This document shows, one piece after another, positions 48,714 through 57,415 of a DNA stretch of 64,000 bases (the stretch's first letter is position 1; each line of letters starts with the position of its first letter). The stretch is from assembly GCA_046347945.1 (NCBI GenBank), contig JAXMFB010000004.1, forward strand, positions 62,001-126,000, given 5' to 3'. The translations under genes and the position numbers were made by a program. This DNA comes from Zeimonas sp046347945 (GTDB lineage Bacteria > Pseudomonadota > Gammaproteobacteria > Burkholderiales > Burkholderiaceae_E). The notes beneath the pieces are model-generated. The model ran no database searches, was not told where the DNA came from, and saw nothing but the letters and a program-made list of their open reading frames with translations.

Positions 48714-50072
48714 ATGCTCGAGAACCTGTCGCAACGCCTCGGCCGCGTCGTCAAGACGATGCGCGGCGAGGCCCGGCTGACCGAAGCCAATACGCAGGAG
48801 ATGCTGCGCGAGATCCGCGTCGCCCTGCTCGAGGCCGACGTCGCGCTGCCGGTCGTTCGCGACTTCGTCGCCCGGGTGCGCGAGAAAGCGCTCGGCCAGG
48901 ACGTGGTCGGCAGCCTGACGCCGGGCCAGGCGCTGGTGGGCGTGGTGCATCGCGAGCTCACCGAGCTGATGGGCGGCAAGACGGCCGAGCTCGACCTCGC
49001 CACCCAGCCGCCGGCGATCGTGCTGATGGCCGGCCTTCAGGGCGCCGGCAAGACGACCACCGTCGGCAAGCTCGCGAAGTGGCTGCGCGAGACGAAGAAG
49101 AAGAAGGTGCTCGCCGTTTCGTGCGACGTCTATCGCCCGGCGGCGATCGAGCAGTTGCGCACCGTCGCGGCGCAGGCCGGCGCCGACTTCTTCGCGTCCA
49201 CTCCCGACCAGAAGCCCGCCGACATCGCGGCGGCGGCGGTGCAGTGGGCCCGAACCCATTACCACGACGTGCTGCTCGTCGACACGGCCGGCCGCCTGGC
49301 GATCGACGACGAGATGATGCGCGAGATCGCGGCGCTGCATGCGCAGTTGCGGCCGGTCGAGACCCTGTTCGTGGTCGACGCGATGCAGGGCCAGGACGCG
49401 GTGAACACCGCGAAGGCATTCAAGGAGACGCTGCCGCTCACCGGCGTCGTGCTGACCAAGCTCGACGGCGATGCGCGCGGCGGCGCCGCGTTGTCGGTGA
49501 AGGCGGTCACCGGTGCGCCCATCAAGTTCGTCGGCGTCGGCGAGAAGCTGTCCGGGCTCGAGGGTTTTCACCCCGAGCGGATGGCCAATCGCATCCTCGG
49601 CATGGGCGACATCGTGTCGCTGGTCGAGGAAGCGCACAAGGCGGTCGACGAGAAGACCGCCAGGGCGCTGGCCGACAAGCTCAAGGCCGGCAACCGCTTC
49701 GACCTGAACGACTTCGCCGCGCAACTCGGCCAGATGAACCGGATGGGCGGCCTGTCGTCGCTGCTCGACAAGCTGCCGTCGCAGTTGCAGCAGGCGGCGG
49801 CCGGCGCCGACATGTCGCAGGCCGAGCGGCAGATGCGACGCATGCAGGCGATCATCCAGTCGATGACTGGCGCCGAGCGCGCGAAGCCCGAGCTGATCAA
49901 GGCCAGCCGCAAGCGCCGCATCGCCGCGGGCGCCGGCGTGCCGGTGCAGGAGGTCAATCGGCTCCTGTCGCAGTTCGACCAGATGCAGTCGATGATGAAG
50001 AAGATGCAGAAGGGAGGACTGGCGAAGATGATGCGCGGCATGCGTGGCATGCTGCCGGGCATGCGCGGATAG
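48714..50072 (+). CDS. ffh: Signal recognition particle GTPase
   Basis: The 452-residue SRP54 homologue has an N domain (LSQRLGRVVKTMRGEARLTE) and a G domain with P-loop GLQGAGKTTTVGKLA (about residues 106-120) and DVYRPAAIEQLRTVAAQAGA. VVDAMQGQDAVNTAKAF and TKLDGDARGGAALSV are also G-domain motifs. A Met-rich M domain (MKKMQKGGLAKMMRGMRGML) binds signal peptides and 4.5S RNA. It targets membrane proteins cotranslationally to FtsY/SecYEG. The frame is intact. Confidence 0.97.
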   Translation: MLENLSQRLGRVVKTMRGEARLTEANTQEMLREIRVALLEADVALPVVRDFVARVREKALGQDVVGSLTPGQALVGVVHRELTELMGGKTAELDLATQPPAIVLMAGLQGAGKTTTVGKLAKWLRETKKKKVLAVSCDVYRPAAIEQLRTVAAQAGADFFASTPDQKPADIAAAAVQWARTHYHDVLLVDTAGRLAIDDEMMREIAALHAQLRPVETLFVVDAMQGQDAVNTAKAFKETLPLTGVVLTKLDGDARGGAALSVKAVTGAPIKFVGVGEKLSGLEGFHPERMANRILGMGDIVSLVEEAHKAVDEKTARALADKLKAGNRFDLNDFAAQLGQMNRMGGLSSLLDKLPSQLQQAAAGADMSQAERQMRRMQAIIQSMTGAERAKPELIKASRKRRIAAGAGVPVQEVNRLLSQFDQMQSMMKKMQKGGLAKMMRGMRGMLPGMRG

Positions 50073-50091
50073 CGTCGCCGCCCCCGCACGC

Positions 50092-51528
50092 ATGGACCTG
50101 CCCGCCCTTCCCCCGATCGATTCGCTGCGCGGCGCGTTCGCCGGCCGGCTGGTCACCGACCCGCGAGACCTCGAGCCGTTCCTGGTCGACTGGCGCCGGC
50201 GCTACGTCGGCCGCGCGATCGCGGCGGCGATCCCCGATACCGTCGAAGGCGTCGCAGCGGTGGTGCGCTGGTGCGCCGCGCATCGCGTCGCCGTGGTCCC
50301 GCAGGGCGGCAACACCGGCATGTCGGGCGCGGCGACGCCCGACGACAGCGGCCGCTCGGTGGTGCTGTCGCTCGCGCGCCTGAAGCGCGTGCGCGCGATC
50401 GACACCGTCAACAACTCGATCACCGTCGAGGCCGGCTGCACGCTGGCCGAGGTACGCGCGGCCGCGCAGGCGGCCGGCCGACTGTTCCCGCTCAGCCTGC
50501 CTTCCGAAGGCTCGTGCACGATCGGAGGCAACCTGTCCACCAACGCCGGCGGCGTCGCGGTGCTGCGCTACGGCAATGCGCGCGAACTGTGCCTGGGCCT
50601 GGAGGTCGTGACCGCCGACGGCGAGACCTGGCACGGGCTGCGCGGCCTGCGCAAGGACAACACCGGCTACGACCTGCGCGACCTGTTCGTCGGGTCGGAG
50701 GGCACGCTGGGCGTGATCACCGCCGCGACGCTGAAGCTTTACCCGCTGCCGGCCGCGCAGGTCACCGCGATGGCCGCGCTCGACGATCCGCACGCCGCCC
50801 TGCGGCTGCTCGAGCAGGCGCAATCGGCGCTCGGCTCGTCGCTGACGGCGTTCGAGCTGATCTCCGACCTGTGCCTCGAACTGGTCGCGAAGCACTTCCC
50901 CGACCATCGCCGCCCGTTCGCCGAGCCCAGTCCGTACTACGTGCTGCTCGAGACCTCCGACAGCGAGGGCGAGGCGCACGCCACGGCCGCGTTCGAGGCG
51001 CTGATGGAGCGCGCGCTCGACACCGGCATCGTGCGCGACGCGGTCGTCGCGACCTCGGGCGCGCAGAGCCGCGCGCTGTGGGCGTTGCGCGAATCGATCT
51101 CCGAGGCGCAGTCGGCCACCGGCAAGAACATCAAGCACGACGTGTCGGTGCCGATCTCGTCGATCGGCGACTTCGTCGAGCGCACCAACGCCGAACTCGC
51201 GCAGCGCTTCCCCGGCATCCGGCTGGTCGTCTTCGGGCACCTCGGAGACGGCAACCTGCACTACAACGTGTCGCCGCCGGTCGATCGCTGCGGCCCGGAG
51301 CACGAGGCGGAATTCCTCGCGCTGCAGCCCGCGATCAACCGCGTGACGCACGACTCGGTGCACGCGTTCGGCGGCTCGATCTCCGCCGAGCACGGGCTGG
51401 GCCAGTTGCGCCGCGACGAATCGGCGCGCTACAAGTCGGCGATCGAGATGGCGCTGATGCGAAGGGTCAAGCAGGCGCTCGACCCGCTGGGGATCATGAA
51501 TCCCGGCAAGGTGCTGCCGCCGGGCTGA
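50092..51528 (+). CDS. FAD-binding dehydrogenase, D-2-hydroxyglutarate/glycolate oxidase type
   Basis: The 478-residue PCMH-type flavoprotein starts at 50092 after ffh. The FAD-binding region shows VVPQGGNTGMSGAATPDDSG, LPSEGSCTIGGNLSTNAGGV and GYDLRDLFVGSEGTLGVITA. The C-terminal FAD-linked oxidase half has VVFGHLGDGNLHYNVSPP and SISAEHGLGQLRRDE followed by PLGIMNPGKVLPPG. This pattern fits 2-hydroxyacid dehydrogenases (D-2-hydroxyglutarate dehydrogenase or glycolate oxidase GlcD-like). No glcE/glcF partner is adjacent, which favours a single-subunit D-2HGDH-type enzyme. Confidence 0.82.
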   Translation: MDLPALPPIDSLRGAFAGRLVTDPRDLEPFLVDWRRRYVGRAIAAAIPDTVEGVAAVVRWCAAHRVAVVPQGGNTGMSGAATPDDSGRSVVLSLARLKRVRAIDTVNNSITVEAGCTLAEVRAAAQAAGRLFPLSLPSEGSCTIGGNLSTNAGGVAVLRYGNARELCLGLEVVTADGETWHGLRGLRKDNTGYDLRDLFVGSEGTLGVITAATLKLYPLPAAQVTAMAALDDPHAALRLLEQAQSALGSSLTAFELISDLCLELVAKHFPDHRRPFAEPSPYYVLLETSDSEGEAHATAAFEALMERALDTGIVRDAVVATSGAQSRALWALRESISEAQSATGKNIKHDVSVPISSIGDFVERTNAELAQRFPGIRLVVFGHLGDGNLHYNVSPPVDRCGPEHEAEFLALQPAINRVTHDSVHAFGGSISAEHGLGQLRRDESARYKSAIEMALMRRVKQALDPLGIMNPGKVLPPG

Positions 51529-51535
51529 GGCGGCC

Positions 51536-52105
51536 TCAGGCCTGCTTGCGGCGCGTCGCGACGCCCAGGCCCACCAGCCCGATACCGATCAGGCCCAGCG
51601 CTCCGGGCAACGGAACCGCCGAACCGGTCGCGGTCAGCACCGACTTGTCGATGTAGAAGTCGCCGCGCGTGGCGTTCAGGTCGATCGACAGCTTGCCGTC
51701 GGCCTGCAGGTCGCCGAGCACCGAGCCGGAGCCGAACGAGAACGAGAACATCCCGTCATCGACTTCGCCCAGGTTGATGCCCGTCGCGCCGACATGCAGA
51801 TAGCCGTACTCGGCGCCGGAGTCGGGGCTGGTCACGGGAACCCAGCCGCAGCTGAAGAAGCCGGTGCAGACGAAATCGTAGCTGGTCACCGTGTCGTCGC
51901 GCAGCCAGATCTTCAGGTCGAAGCCGGTGATGGTGTTGCCCGGCACGAACCCGTCATCGAGGATGTCGTGCTGGTACTGGACGTCGTCCGACGTGCTCAC
52001 CCGACCGCCGTTCTCGAACGTGGTCACGATGTCGGTCCAGACGGCGGCGCTCGCGACGCTGCTGGCGCAGGCGATCGCGATCGCAACGGCTGACTTCCTG
52101 AACAT
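51536..52105 (-). CDS. Secreted protein with PEP-CTERM (VPLPG) sorting signal
   Basis: The 189-residue protein has a signal peptide (residues 1-20, ending ASSVASA) and a beta-rich body with no known domain. The C-terminal sorting signal is VPLPGALGLIGIGLVGLGVA followed by basic TRRKQA. This is the VPLPA/PEP-CTERM class, in which an exosortase cleaves at the motif and the protein is surface-exported. It is convergent with the FAD dehydrogenase. Function unknown; an exosortase must be encoded elsewhere in the genome. About 222 bp upstream (52106-52327) hold nothing recognised. Confidence 0.82.
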   Translation of the reverse strand: MFRKSAVAIAIACASSVASAAVWTDIVTTFENGGRVSTSDDVQYQHDILDDGFVPGNTITGFDLKIWLRDDTVTSYDFVCTGFFSCGWVPVTSPDSGAEYGYLHVGATGINLGEVDDGMFSFSFGSGSVLGDLQADGKLSIDLNATRGDFYIDKSVLTATGSAVPLPGALGLIGIGLVGLGVATRRKQA

Positions 52106-52327
52106 TGGCAGATTCTCCTGTGCGTCCCGGAAGCGTCATTGCTCTCCGGACCGACGCCTTGCGTCGACGCCAGGGCTTAAGCAACTCTCGTGCCAGATCC
52201 GGTCTGTCGGGAGATGGTCAATTGAATCAATCGCTTGCCGGCCGTTCCGTGACCTCCGGATGCGGCTGAGCTGGCGCCGATGTAAGGCTGGCCGACGCGA
52301 CGCGGGCCCGATGCGCCGAGGCGCCGC

Positions 52328-52894
52328 CTACCAGGCGCGCACACGCCCCGTGTCGACGTGGACGAACTCCGAGCGCGGGTAGTAGCCAACGCCGCCCGCC
52401 TGCAGCGACCGCGCCGCGCGGTGCAGCGTCGCCAGCGGCACGCCGGGCATCCGGATGTCGATCGCCTGCCCCGACATGTGCAGGCTGCGGGTCGCCACGC
52501 CGCCGCTCCGGGCGTGAAGCATCGCGTTGGTCGCCGGCGACCGGTAGCCGGAGATCACGTGGAACGGCTTCGAGCCGGTGCCCAGCAATGCGCCGAGCCG
52601 GTCGAGCTGGTCGAGCAGCGCACGATCGATCGGGTGCACCTCGCCGCTGCGGTGATCGCGCAATACCCGGTCGATCTCGGCGATCGCGTCGGTCAGGTAC
52701 TGCGGGCCCTCGCGATAGACGACATCCAGCGTCTCACCAGTGTGAGTGTTTACAAACGCCAGGCGCGCGACGTCGTCCACCGAGCCGGGTGCGGGTCGCG
52801 GCATCGCCACGACGCCCCGGGCCGCGGCACCCGCGACGACCGCGGTCACCCCCACGCGAAGCACCTGCCGGCGCATCGGCATCCTGACCATCAT
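52328..52894 (-). CDS. DUF882/YcbK-type periplasmic peptidase (MepK-like)
   Basis: The 188-residue protein has an N-terminal export signal with twin arginines (MRRQVLRVGVTAVVAGAAAR), then a peptidase M15-like domain with FHVISGYRSPATNAMLHARS, the zinc ligands in RSLHMSGQAIDIRM and the final FVHVDTG. E. coli YcbK (MepK) is an L,D-endopeptidase that opens mDap-mDap cross-links. It follows the L,D-transpeptidase gene with an ATGA overlap, so the enzyme that may make the cross-links and the one that may cut them are encoded together. Confidence 0.85.
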   Translation of the reverse strand: MMVRMPMRRQVLRVGVTAVVAGAAARGVVAMPRPAPGSVDDVARLAFVNTHTGETLDVVYREGPQYLTDAIAEIDRVLRDHRSGEVHPIDRALLDQLDRLGALLGTGSKPFHVISGYRSPATNAMLHARSGGVATRSLHMSGQAIDIRMPGVPLATLHRAARSLQAGGVGYYPRSEFVHVDTGRVRAW

Positions 52895-54002
52895 CCACCC
52901 CCTGCCATGCGTTCTGCGCTGCGGTCGCGATCGACCCCGACCTCCCGGGCCAGCCCGTCTCGCGCGCGCAGCATCGTTGCGATCAGCTCCCAGTCTATCG
53001 AGTCTTCCGCGATACCCCGGTCGCGGGCCATGGCGCGCACCGTCTCCGGCATCCCGGCCCCGCGGCGATACGCGTCGGGATTGGCCTCGAACCAGATCCG
53101 GCCATCCGCGCCCTGCGCGAGCAGCAGCGGCAGGTAGACGATGCGGCCGCGCTCGCCGACGGCGACCCGATCGAACAGTTCGGCGACGTCGTCGGGGTGC
53201 ACGCGGATGCAGCCGTGCGAACGAAAACCATAGACGCTCGCCGGCGCGATCGTCCCGTGGATGCCGATGGCCGGCAGGCTCAGCCCGATCCAGTGCCGCC
53301 CGAGCGGATTATCCGGGCCGGGCGGCACCTCGGTCAGCACCGGCTTGCCCTCGCGGCGCATCTCCTCCTGGATCGACGCCGGCACCACCCAGGTCTTGTC
53401 GGTCTGGCGGTTGATCACCTTGAACTCGCCGGTCGGGGCGCCCCGTGGGCGCGCCCCCCCGCGACCGGATACGCGCTCGCGAGCCGCCCGCCGCGGAAGT
53501 GGAACAGCATCCGCTGCGGCAGGTTGATCACGATGCCGTCGTCGAGCGGCGGCGGCACGACGTGGCGCGCGGTCACCTTCAGCGTCGTGCCGGGCCGCAG
53601 CGCCTTGCGGGCATCGAGGCCGTTCTCGGCGACGATCAGCCGCGTCGAGACACCGTAGCGCGCGCCAACCGAGGCCAGGCTGTCGCCACGGGCGACCACG
53701 TGAACGGCAGAGCGGTCGACGACCGCGTCGGCCTGCGGACCCGCCACGCGACCCGCGGGTGCGCCGGCCGGCTCGCCGCCCACGAGGCGCCGCGCTGGCG
53801 CGGGGCCCGGCTGACGCGGGTCGGCGAACGCCGGCACGACGATGCCGACCAGCGTCGCGACCACGAGCAGGCGCCAGCCGGCAATGGTCGCGCGGCGGCC
53901 GTCGACGGCGGGGCGCCGCCCGGCAGCCGGCGGGCGCGGCGAGGTGTCGCGCGACAGCGGCGCATTCGGAACCATCGACCGAATGATAGTGCAGCGCGAC
54001 AT
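52891..54002 (-). pseudogene. LysM-containing L,D-transpeptidase, one frameshift
   Basis: The reading frame begins at ATG 54002 (an alternative ATG is 27 bp downstream). It has a membrane/signal helix (GWRLLVVATLVGIVVPAFAD) and a LysM motif (HVVARGDSLASVGARYGVST). In the next frame lies an ErfK/YbiS catalytic domain with LGRHWIGLSLPAIGIHGTIA and the SHGC motif YGFRSHGCIRVHPDDVAELF. The break is at the C/G run around 53435-53445. Adding one base restores PTGEFKVINRQTDKTWVV. The restored length is about 370 residues. The active-site Cys is downstream of the break, so the protein as read is inactive. It would form 3-3 cross-links or attach proteins to murein. Confidence 0.85.
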
Positions 54003-54027
54003 GACGCCGGCGAGGCGCCGCGGTGAC

Positions 54028-54732
54028 TCAGAGTCCGAGGTACGCTTCCTTCACCCTCGGATCGTCGAGCAACGCCGCGCCGCTGCCCTCGAGCACGATG
54101 CTGCCGTTCTCGAGCACGTAGGCGCGGTCGGCCAGCTGCAGCGAGGCCGCGACGTTCTGCTCGACCAGCAGGACCGTCATCCCCTGCTCGTGCAGGCTGC
54201 GGATCGTCCGGAACACCTCGCCGACCAGCGCGGGCGACAGGCCGAGCGACGGCTCGTCGAACATGATCATCCGCGGCGCGCCCATCAGGCAGCGGCCGAT
54301 CGCGAGCATCTGCTGCTCGCCGCCCGACAGCGTGCCGGCGAGCTGGCCGGCACGCTCCTCGAGCTTCGGGAACATCGCGAAGACGCGCTCGAGCGTCGAC
54401 GACGCCTGCGCGCGTGCGCGCGGCAGCATCGCGCCGACCTGCAGGTTTTCGAGCACGCTCATCGACGGAAAGACCTGCCGGCCCTCGGCGACCTGCCCGA
54501 CGCCGAGGTCGCAGACCCGGTGACTGTCGAGCCCGCCGATCTCGTGGCCGTCGAAACGGATCGAGCCGCCGCGCGGCTTCAGGATGCCCGCCACCGTGCG
54601 GATCAGCGAGGTCTTGCCCGCGCCATTGGCGCCGACCAGCGCGACCACCTGCCCGGCCCCGACCTCGAGGCTGACGCCGTCGAGCGCCTGCGCGTCGCCG
54701 TAGAACACCGACAGGTCGCGAATCGCCAGCAT
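54028..54732 (-). CDS. livF: Branched-chain amino acid-type ABC transporter ATP-binding protein
   Basis: This 234-residue ABC ATPase has Walker A VGANGAGKTSLIRTV, signature TLSGGEQQMLAIGRCLMGA, Walker B MIMFDEPSLGLSPALV and switch His in VLLVEQNVAASLQLA. It has the compact size and C-terminus of LivF. It is the last gene of a livK-H-M-G-F unit whose order is typical of the hydrophobic amino acid uptake (HAAT) family, and it starts 1 bp after livG. The transported compound may not be an amino acid, given the acyl-CoA ligase in the same operon. Confidence 0.92.
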   Translation of the reverse strand: MLAIRDLSVFYGDAQALDGVSLEVGAGQVVALVGANGAGKTSLIRTVAGILKPRGGSIRFDGHEIGGLDSHRVCDLGVGQVAEGRQVFPSMSVLENLQVGAMLPRARAQASSTLERVFAMFPKLEERAGQLAGTLSGGEQQMLAIGRCLMGAPRMIMFDEPSLGLSPALVGEVFRTIRSLHEQGMTVLLVEQNVAASLQLADRAYVLENGSIVLEGSGAALLDDPRVKEAYLGL

Positions 54733-54733
54733 G

Positions 54734-55528
54734 TCAGTGCGGCGTCCCGGCGCCGAGGTAGCTTTCGAGCACCCGCGGGTCGGCGGTGACCTGCTGCGGC
54801 GTGCCCGACGCGATGATCTCGCCGTGGTGCAGCACGTAGACGCGCTGCGCGAGCGCCATCACCGCGCGCATCACGTGCTCGATCAGCAGGATCGTGATGC
54901 CGTGCTCGGCGTTCAGGCGCCTGAACGCGGCGACCATCTGGTCGGTCTCGGTCGGGCGCAGGCCGGCCATCACCTCGTCGAGCAGCAGCAGCTTCGGCTC
55001 GGTGGCCAGCGCGCGCGCGACTTCGAGCCGCTTGCGGTCGGGCAGCGTCAGCGCCGAGGCCGGCCGGTCGCGCTGCAGCCACATGTCGAGCGAGCGCAGC
55101 GCGCGCTCGGCCCGCCGCCGCGCCACCCTGCGGTCGGAGGTGCCGCGAAAGCCACCGACCATCGCGTTCTCGAGCACCGTCATGTCGGCGAACGGCTTGA
55201 CGATCTGGAACGTGCGGCCGATGCCGGCGGCGCAGATGCGATCGGACCGCTCGCCCGCGATGTCGGCGCCGAGGAAGCGGATCGCGCCTTCGTCGGGCGC
55301 GAGCGCGCCGGCGACCAGGTTGAACAGCGTCGTCTTGCCGGCGCCGTTCGGCCCGATCAGCGCGACGATCTCGCCGCGCGCCACCGACAGCGAGGCCCCG
55401 GCGACGGCCTTCAGCCCGCGGAAGCTCTTCGACACGCCAGCCACGTCGAGCATCGGCGCGCCCGCGGCCGTTCCCGCGCCCACGGGCGCCGCGGCCGTCT
55501 CAACCGGCGCCATCGTCGTCTCCGTCAC
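54734..55528 (-). CDS. livG: Branched-chain amino acid-type ABC transporter ATP-binding protein
   Basis: The 264-residue ABC ATPase has Walker A LIGPNGAGKTTLFNLVAG, Walker B KLLLLDEVMAGLRPTE and a LivG-type end. The signature region reads ALTLPDRKRLEVARALA rather than LSGGQ, a substitution seen in some HAAT LivG proteins. The start may be the ATG at 55528 or an internal ATG at 55513; the 55528 start overlaps livM by 29 bp. It forms the heterodimer motor with LivF. Confidence 0.9.
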   Translation of the reverse strand: MTETTMAPVETAAAPVGAGTAAGAPMLDVAGVSKSFRGLKAVAGASLSVARGEIVALIGPNGAGKTTLFNLVAGALAPDEGAIRFLGADIAGERSDRICAAGIGRTFQIVKPFADMTVLENAMVGGFRGTSDRRVARRRAERALRSLDMWLQRDRPASALTLPDRKRLEVARALATEPKLLLLDEVMAGLRPTETDQMVAAFRRLNAEHGITILLIEHVMRAVMALAQRVYVLHHGEIIASGTPQQVTADPRVLESYLGAGTPH

Positions 55529-56495
55529 GGCGGCGGAAACCGAGCCGACTCGCGATCGCCGGCCAGATTCCGTTGGGCATGAACATGATCGACAGGCCGA
55601 GCGCGATCCCGTACAGGATGTGCTTGGCGCCCGGGATCTCCTGTCCGGACAGGTCCAGCAATTCGTTGATGCCCTCGGACAGGGCCGTGAGCACGGCGGC
55701 GCCCAGGATCGGCCCGAACAGCGTGCCGACGCCGCCGATGATCGGCGCGAGGATGATCTCGATCGACCGGCCCATGCTGAAGATCTGCTCGGGGAACAGG
55801 TTGTTGTAGTAGAAGGCGAAGAACACGCCCGCCAGCGCGGTCATGCCGGCCGAGATCTGCACCGCGTACATCTTGTAGCGGAACGTGTCGACGCCGGCCG
55901 CGCGCGCCGCCTCCTCGTTGTCGCGGATCGCGCGGAAATAGAAGCCGAGCCGGCCGCGCAGCAGCCAGGCCGACATCAGGAAGCCGGCAACCGCGAGCCC
56001 GAGCGCCAGGTAGTAGAACATCAGCGGGTGGCCCCGCAGGTTCACCAGGTCGAAGCGATCCTGCTGGACCACCTTCAGGAAGAATCCCCCCGAGGCGCCG
56101 ACCCAGCCGAAGTGGTCGAAGCCGATCCGGGTGAACTCGGCGAACGCGATCGTGAGCAGCGCGAAGTAGGTGCCGCCGATGCCGAAGCGGAACGCGAGCC
56201 AGCCGATGATCGACGCCGCCACGACGCAGACCGCCACCGCGGCCAGCATGCCGACCCAGGGGATCACGCCGAAGTGCTGGTACAGCGCCGCGGCCGTGTA
56301 GGCGCCCAGGCCGACGTACAGCGCATGGCCCAGCGAAAGCTGGCCGCAGAAGCCCATCATGATGTTCCACGCCTGCCCGACGAACGCGAAGTACAGGATC
56401 AGGATCATCACCGACAGCAGGTAGCGGTCGAGCGCCAGCGGCACGACCAGCAGCACCGCGAGCACGACCAGCAACGCGACGCGCGAGCGATCCAT
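55500..56495 (-). CDS. livM: Branched-chain amino acid-type ABC transporter permease
   Basis: The 331-residue permease has about nine hydrophobic helices and the LivM signature QAWNIMMGFCGQLSLGHALY with the coupling-helix region RAIRDNEEAARAAGVDTFRY. It begins MDRSRVALLVVLAVLLVVPL. It lies 4 bp after livH on the same strand. Confidence 0.93.
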   Translation of the reverse strand: MDRSRVALLVVLAVLLVVPLALDRYLLSVMILILYFAFVGQAWNIMMGFCGQLSLGHALYVGLGAYTAAALYQHFGVIPWVGMLAAVAVCVVAASIIGWLAFRFGIGGTYFALLTIAFAEFTRIGFDHFGWVGASGGFFLKVVQQDRFDLVNLRGHPLMFYYLALGLAVAGFLMSAWLLRGRLGFYFRAIRDNEEAARAAGVDTFRYKMYAVQISAGMTALAGVFFAFYYNNLFPEQIFSMGRSIEIILAPIIGGVGTLFGPILGAAVLTALSEGINELLDLSGQEIPGAKHILYGIALGLSIMFMPNGIWPAIASRLGFRRRDGDDDGAG

Positions 56496-56499
56496 CGGC

Positions 56500-57366
56500 C
56501 TACTTGCCCTTGAACAGGCCCTGCGGCCTGAACGCGAGCACGAGGATCAGCAGCGCGAACGACAGCATGCTCTTGGCCGAGGGCGTGATCAGCAGCCCGG
56601 CGACCGACTCGGACACGCCGATCAGCACGCCGCCGGCGAGCGCGCCGACCATCGATCCGAGCCCGCCGATGATCACGATGACGAACGCGAGCAGCGTGTA
56701 GGCCGGGCCCGAGACCGGCGTCACGTCGACCAGCAGCGTGAGCAGGCACCCGGCGACGCCGACGCAGGCCGTGCCCAGCCCGAAGGTCAGCGCGTAGAGG
56801 TGCCGGACGTTCAGGCCGACCACCTGCGCGCCGAGCAGGTTGTCGGCACAGGCGCGGATCGCCTTGCCGAAAGGCGTATAGCGGAAGATCGCGAACAGCA
56901 CCGCGCAGGCCGCCAGCGCGACCACGGCGCAGATCACGCGCACCTTGTCGACGAGCAGCGGCCCGACCTGGAAGGAGTCGAGCGCGTAGTCGACCTGGAC
57001 GTTGCGCGCGTCGGGGCCGAACGCGACCAGCAGCCCGTTCACCAGCACCAGCGCCAGCGCCAGCAGCAACATGAACTGCGAGTGCTCGGGACGGTCGATG
57101 AACGGATTGATCAGCCCGCGCTGCAGCACGTATCCGATGCCGAAGAACGCCAGCGCGACCGGGACCAGCATCCACAATGGGTCGAGCCCGGCCAGCGCGA
57201 AGGCGAAGACGGCGGCGTACATGGCCATCGTCATCAGCTCGCCGTGGGCGAAGTTGACGATGCGCACGACGCCATAGATGACCGACAGGCCGAGCGCCAT
57301 CAGCCCGTAGACCAGTCCGGTCAGCAGGCCGCTGACGACGATGTTGACGATCGCGTCGAGGGGCAC
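56500..57366 (-). CDS. livH: Branched-chain amino acid-type ABC transporter permease
   Basis: From the GTG at 57366 the 288-residue permease begins with IVNIVVSGLLTGLVYGLMAL, followed by GVVRIVNFAHGELMTMAMYA and the coupling helix RYTPFGKAIRACADNLLGAQ. Eight helices are apparent. No ATG precedes the conserved part in frame, so the GTG is assigned. It pairs with LivM to form the membrane channel. Confidence 0.92.
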   Translation of the reverse strand: MPLDAIVNIVVSGLLTGLVYGLMALGLSVIYGVVRIVNFAHGELMTMAMYAAVFAFALAGLDPLWMLVPVALAFFGIGYVLQRGLINPFIDRPEHSQFMLLLALALVLVNGLLVAFGPDARNVQVDYALDSFQVGPLLVDKVRVICAVVALAACAVLFAIFRYTPFGKAIRACADNLLGAQVVGLNVRHLYALTFGLGTACVGVAGCLLTLLVDVTPVSGPAYTLLAFVIVIIGGLGSMVGALAGGVLIGVSESVAGLLITPSAKSMLSFALLILVLAFRPQGLFKGK

Positions 57367-57415
57367 GCGGGCGACTCCGCCGGGGTGGCCCCGGCGTACT
57401 CCGTGATCGCCGCGC

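Noticed and set aside
47589..50156. An 855-codon frame spanning ffh, the CcsA-like gene and the small ribbon protein
   Set aside because: Only its last 96 codons (the ribbon protein) look like a real gene; the rest is antisense to ffh or out of phase with the CcsA-like gene.
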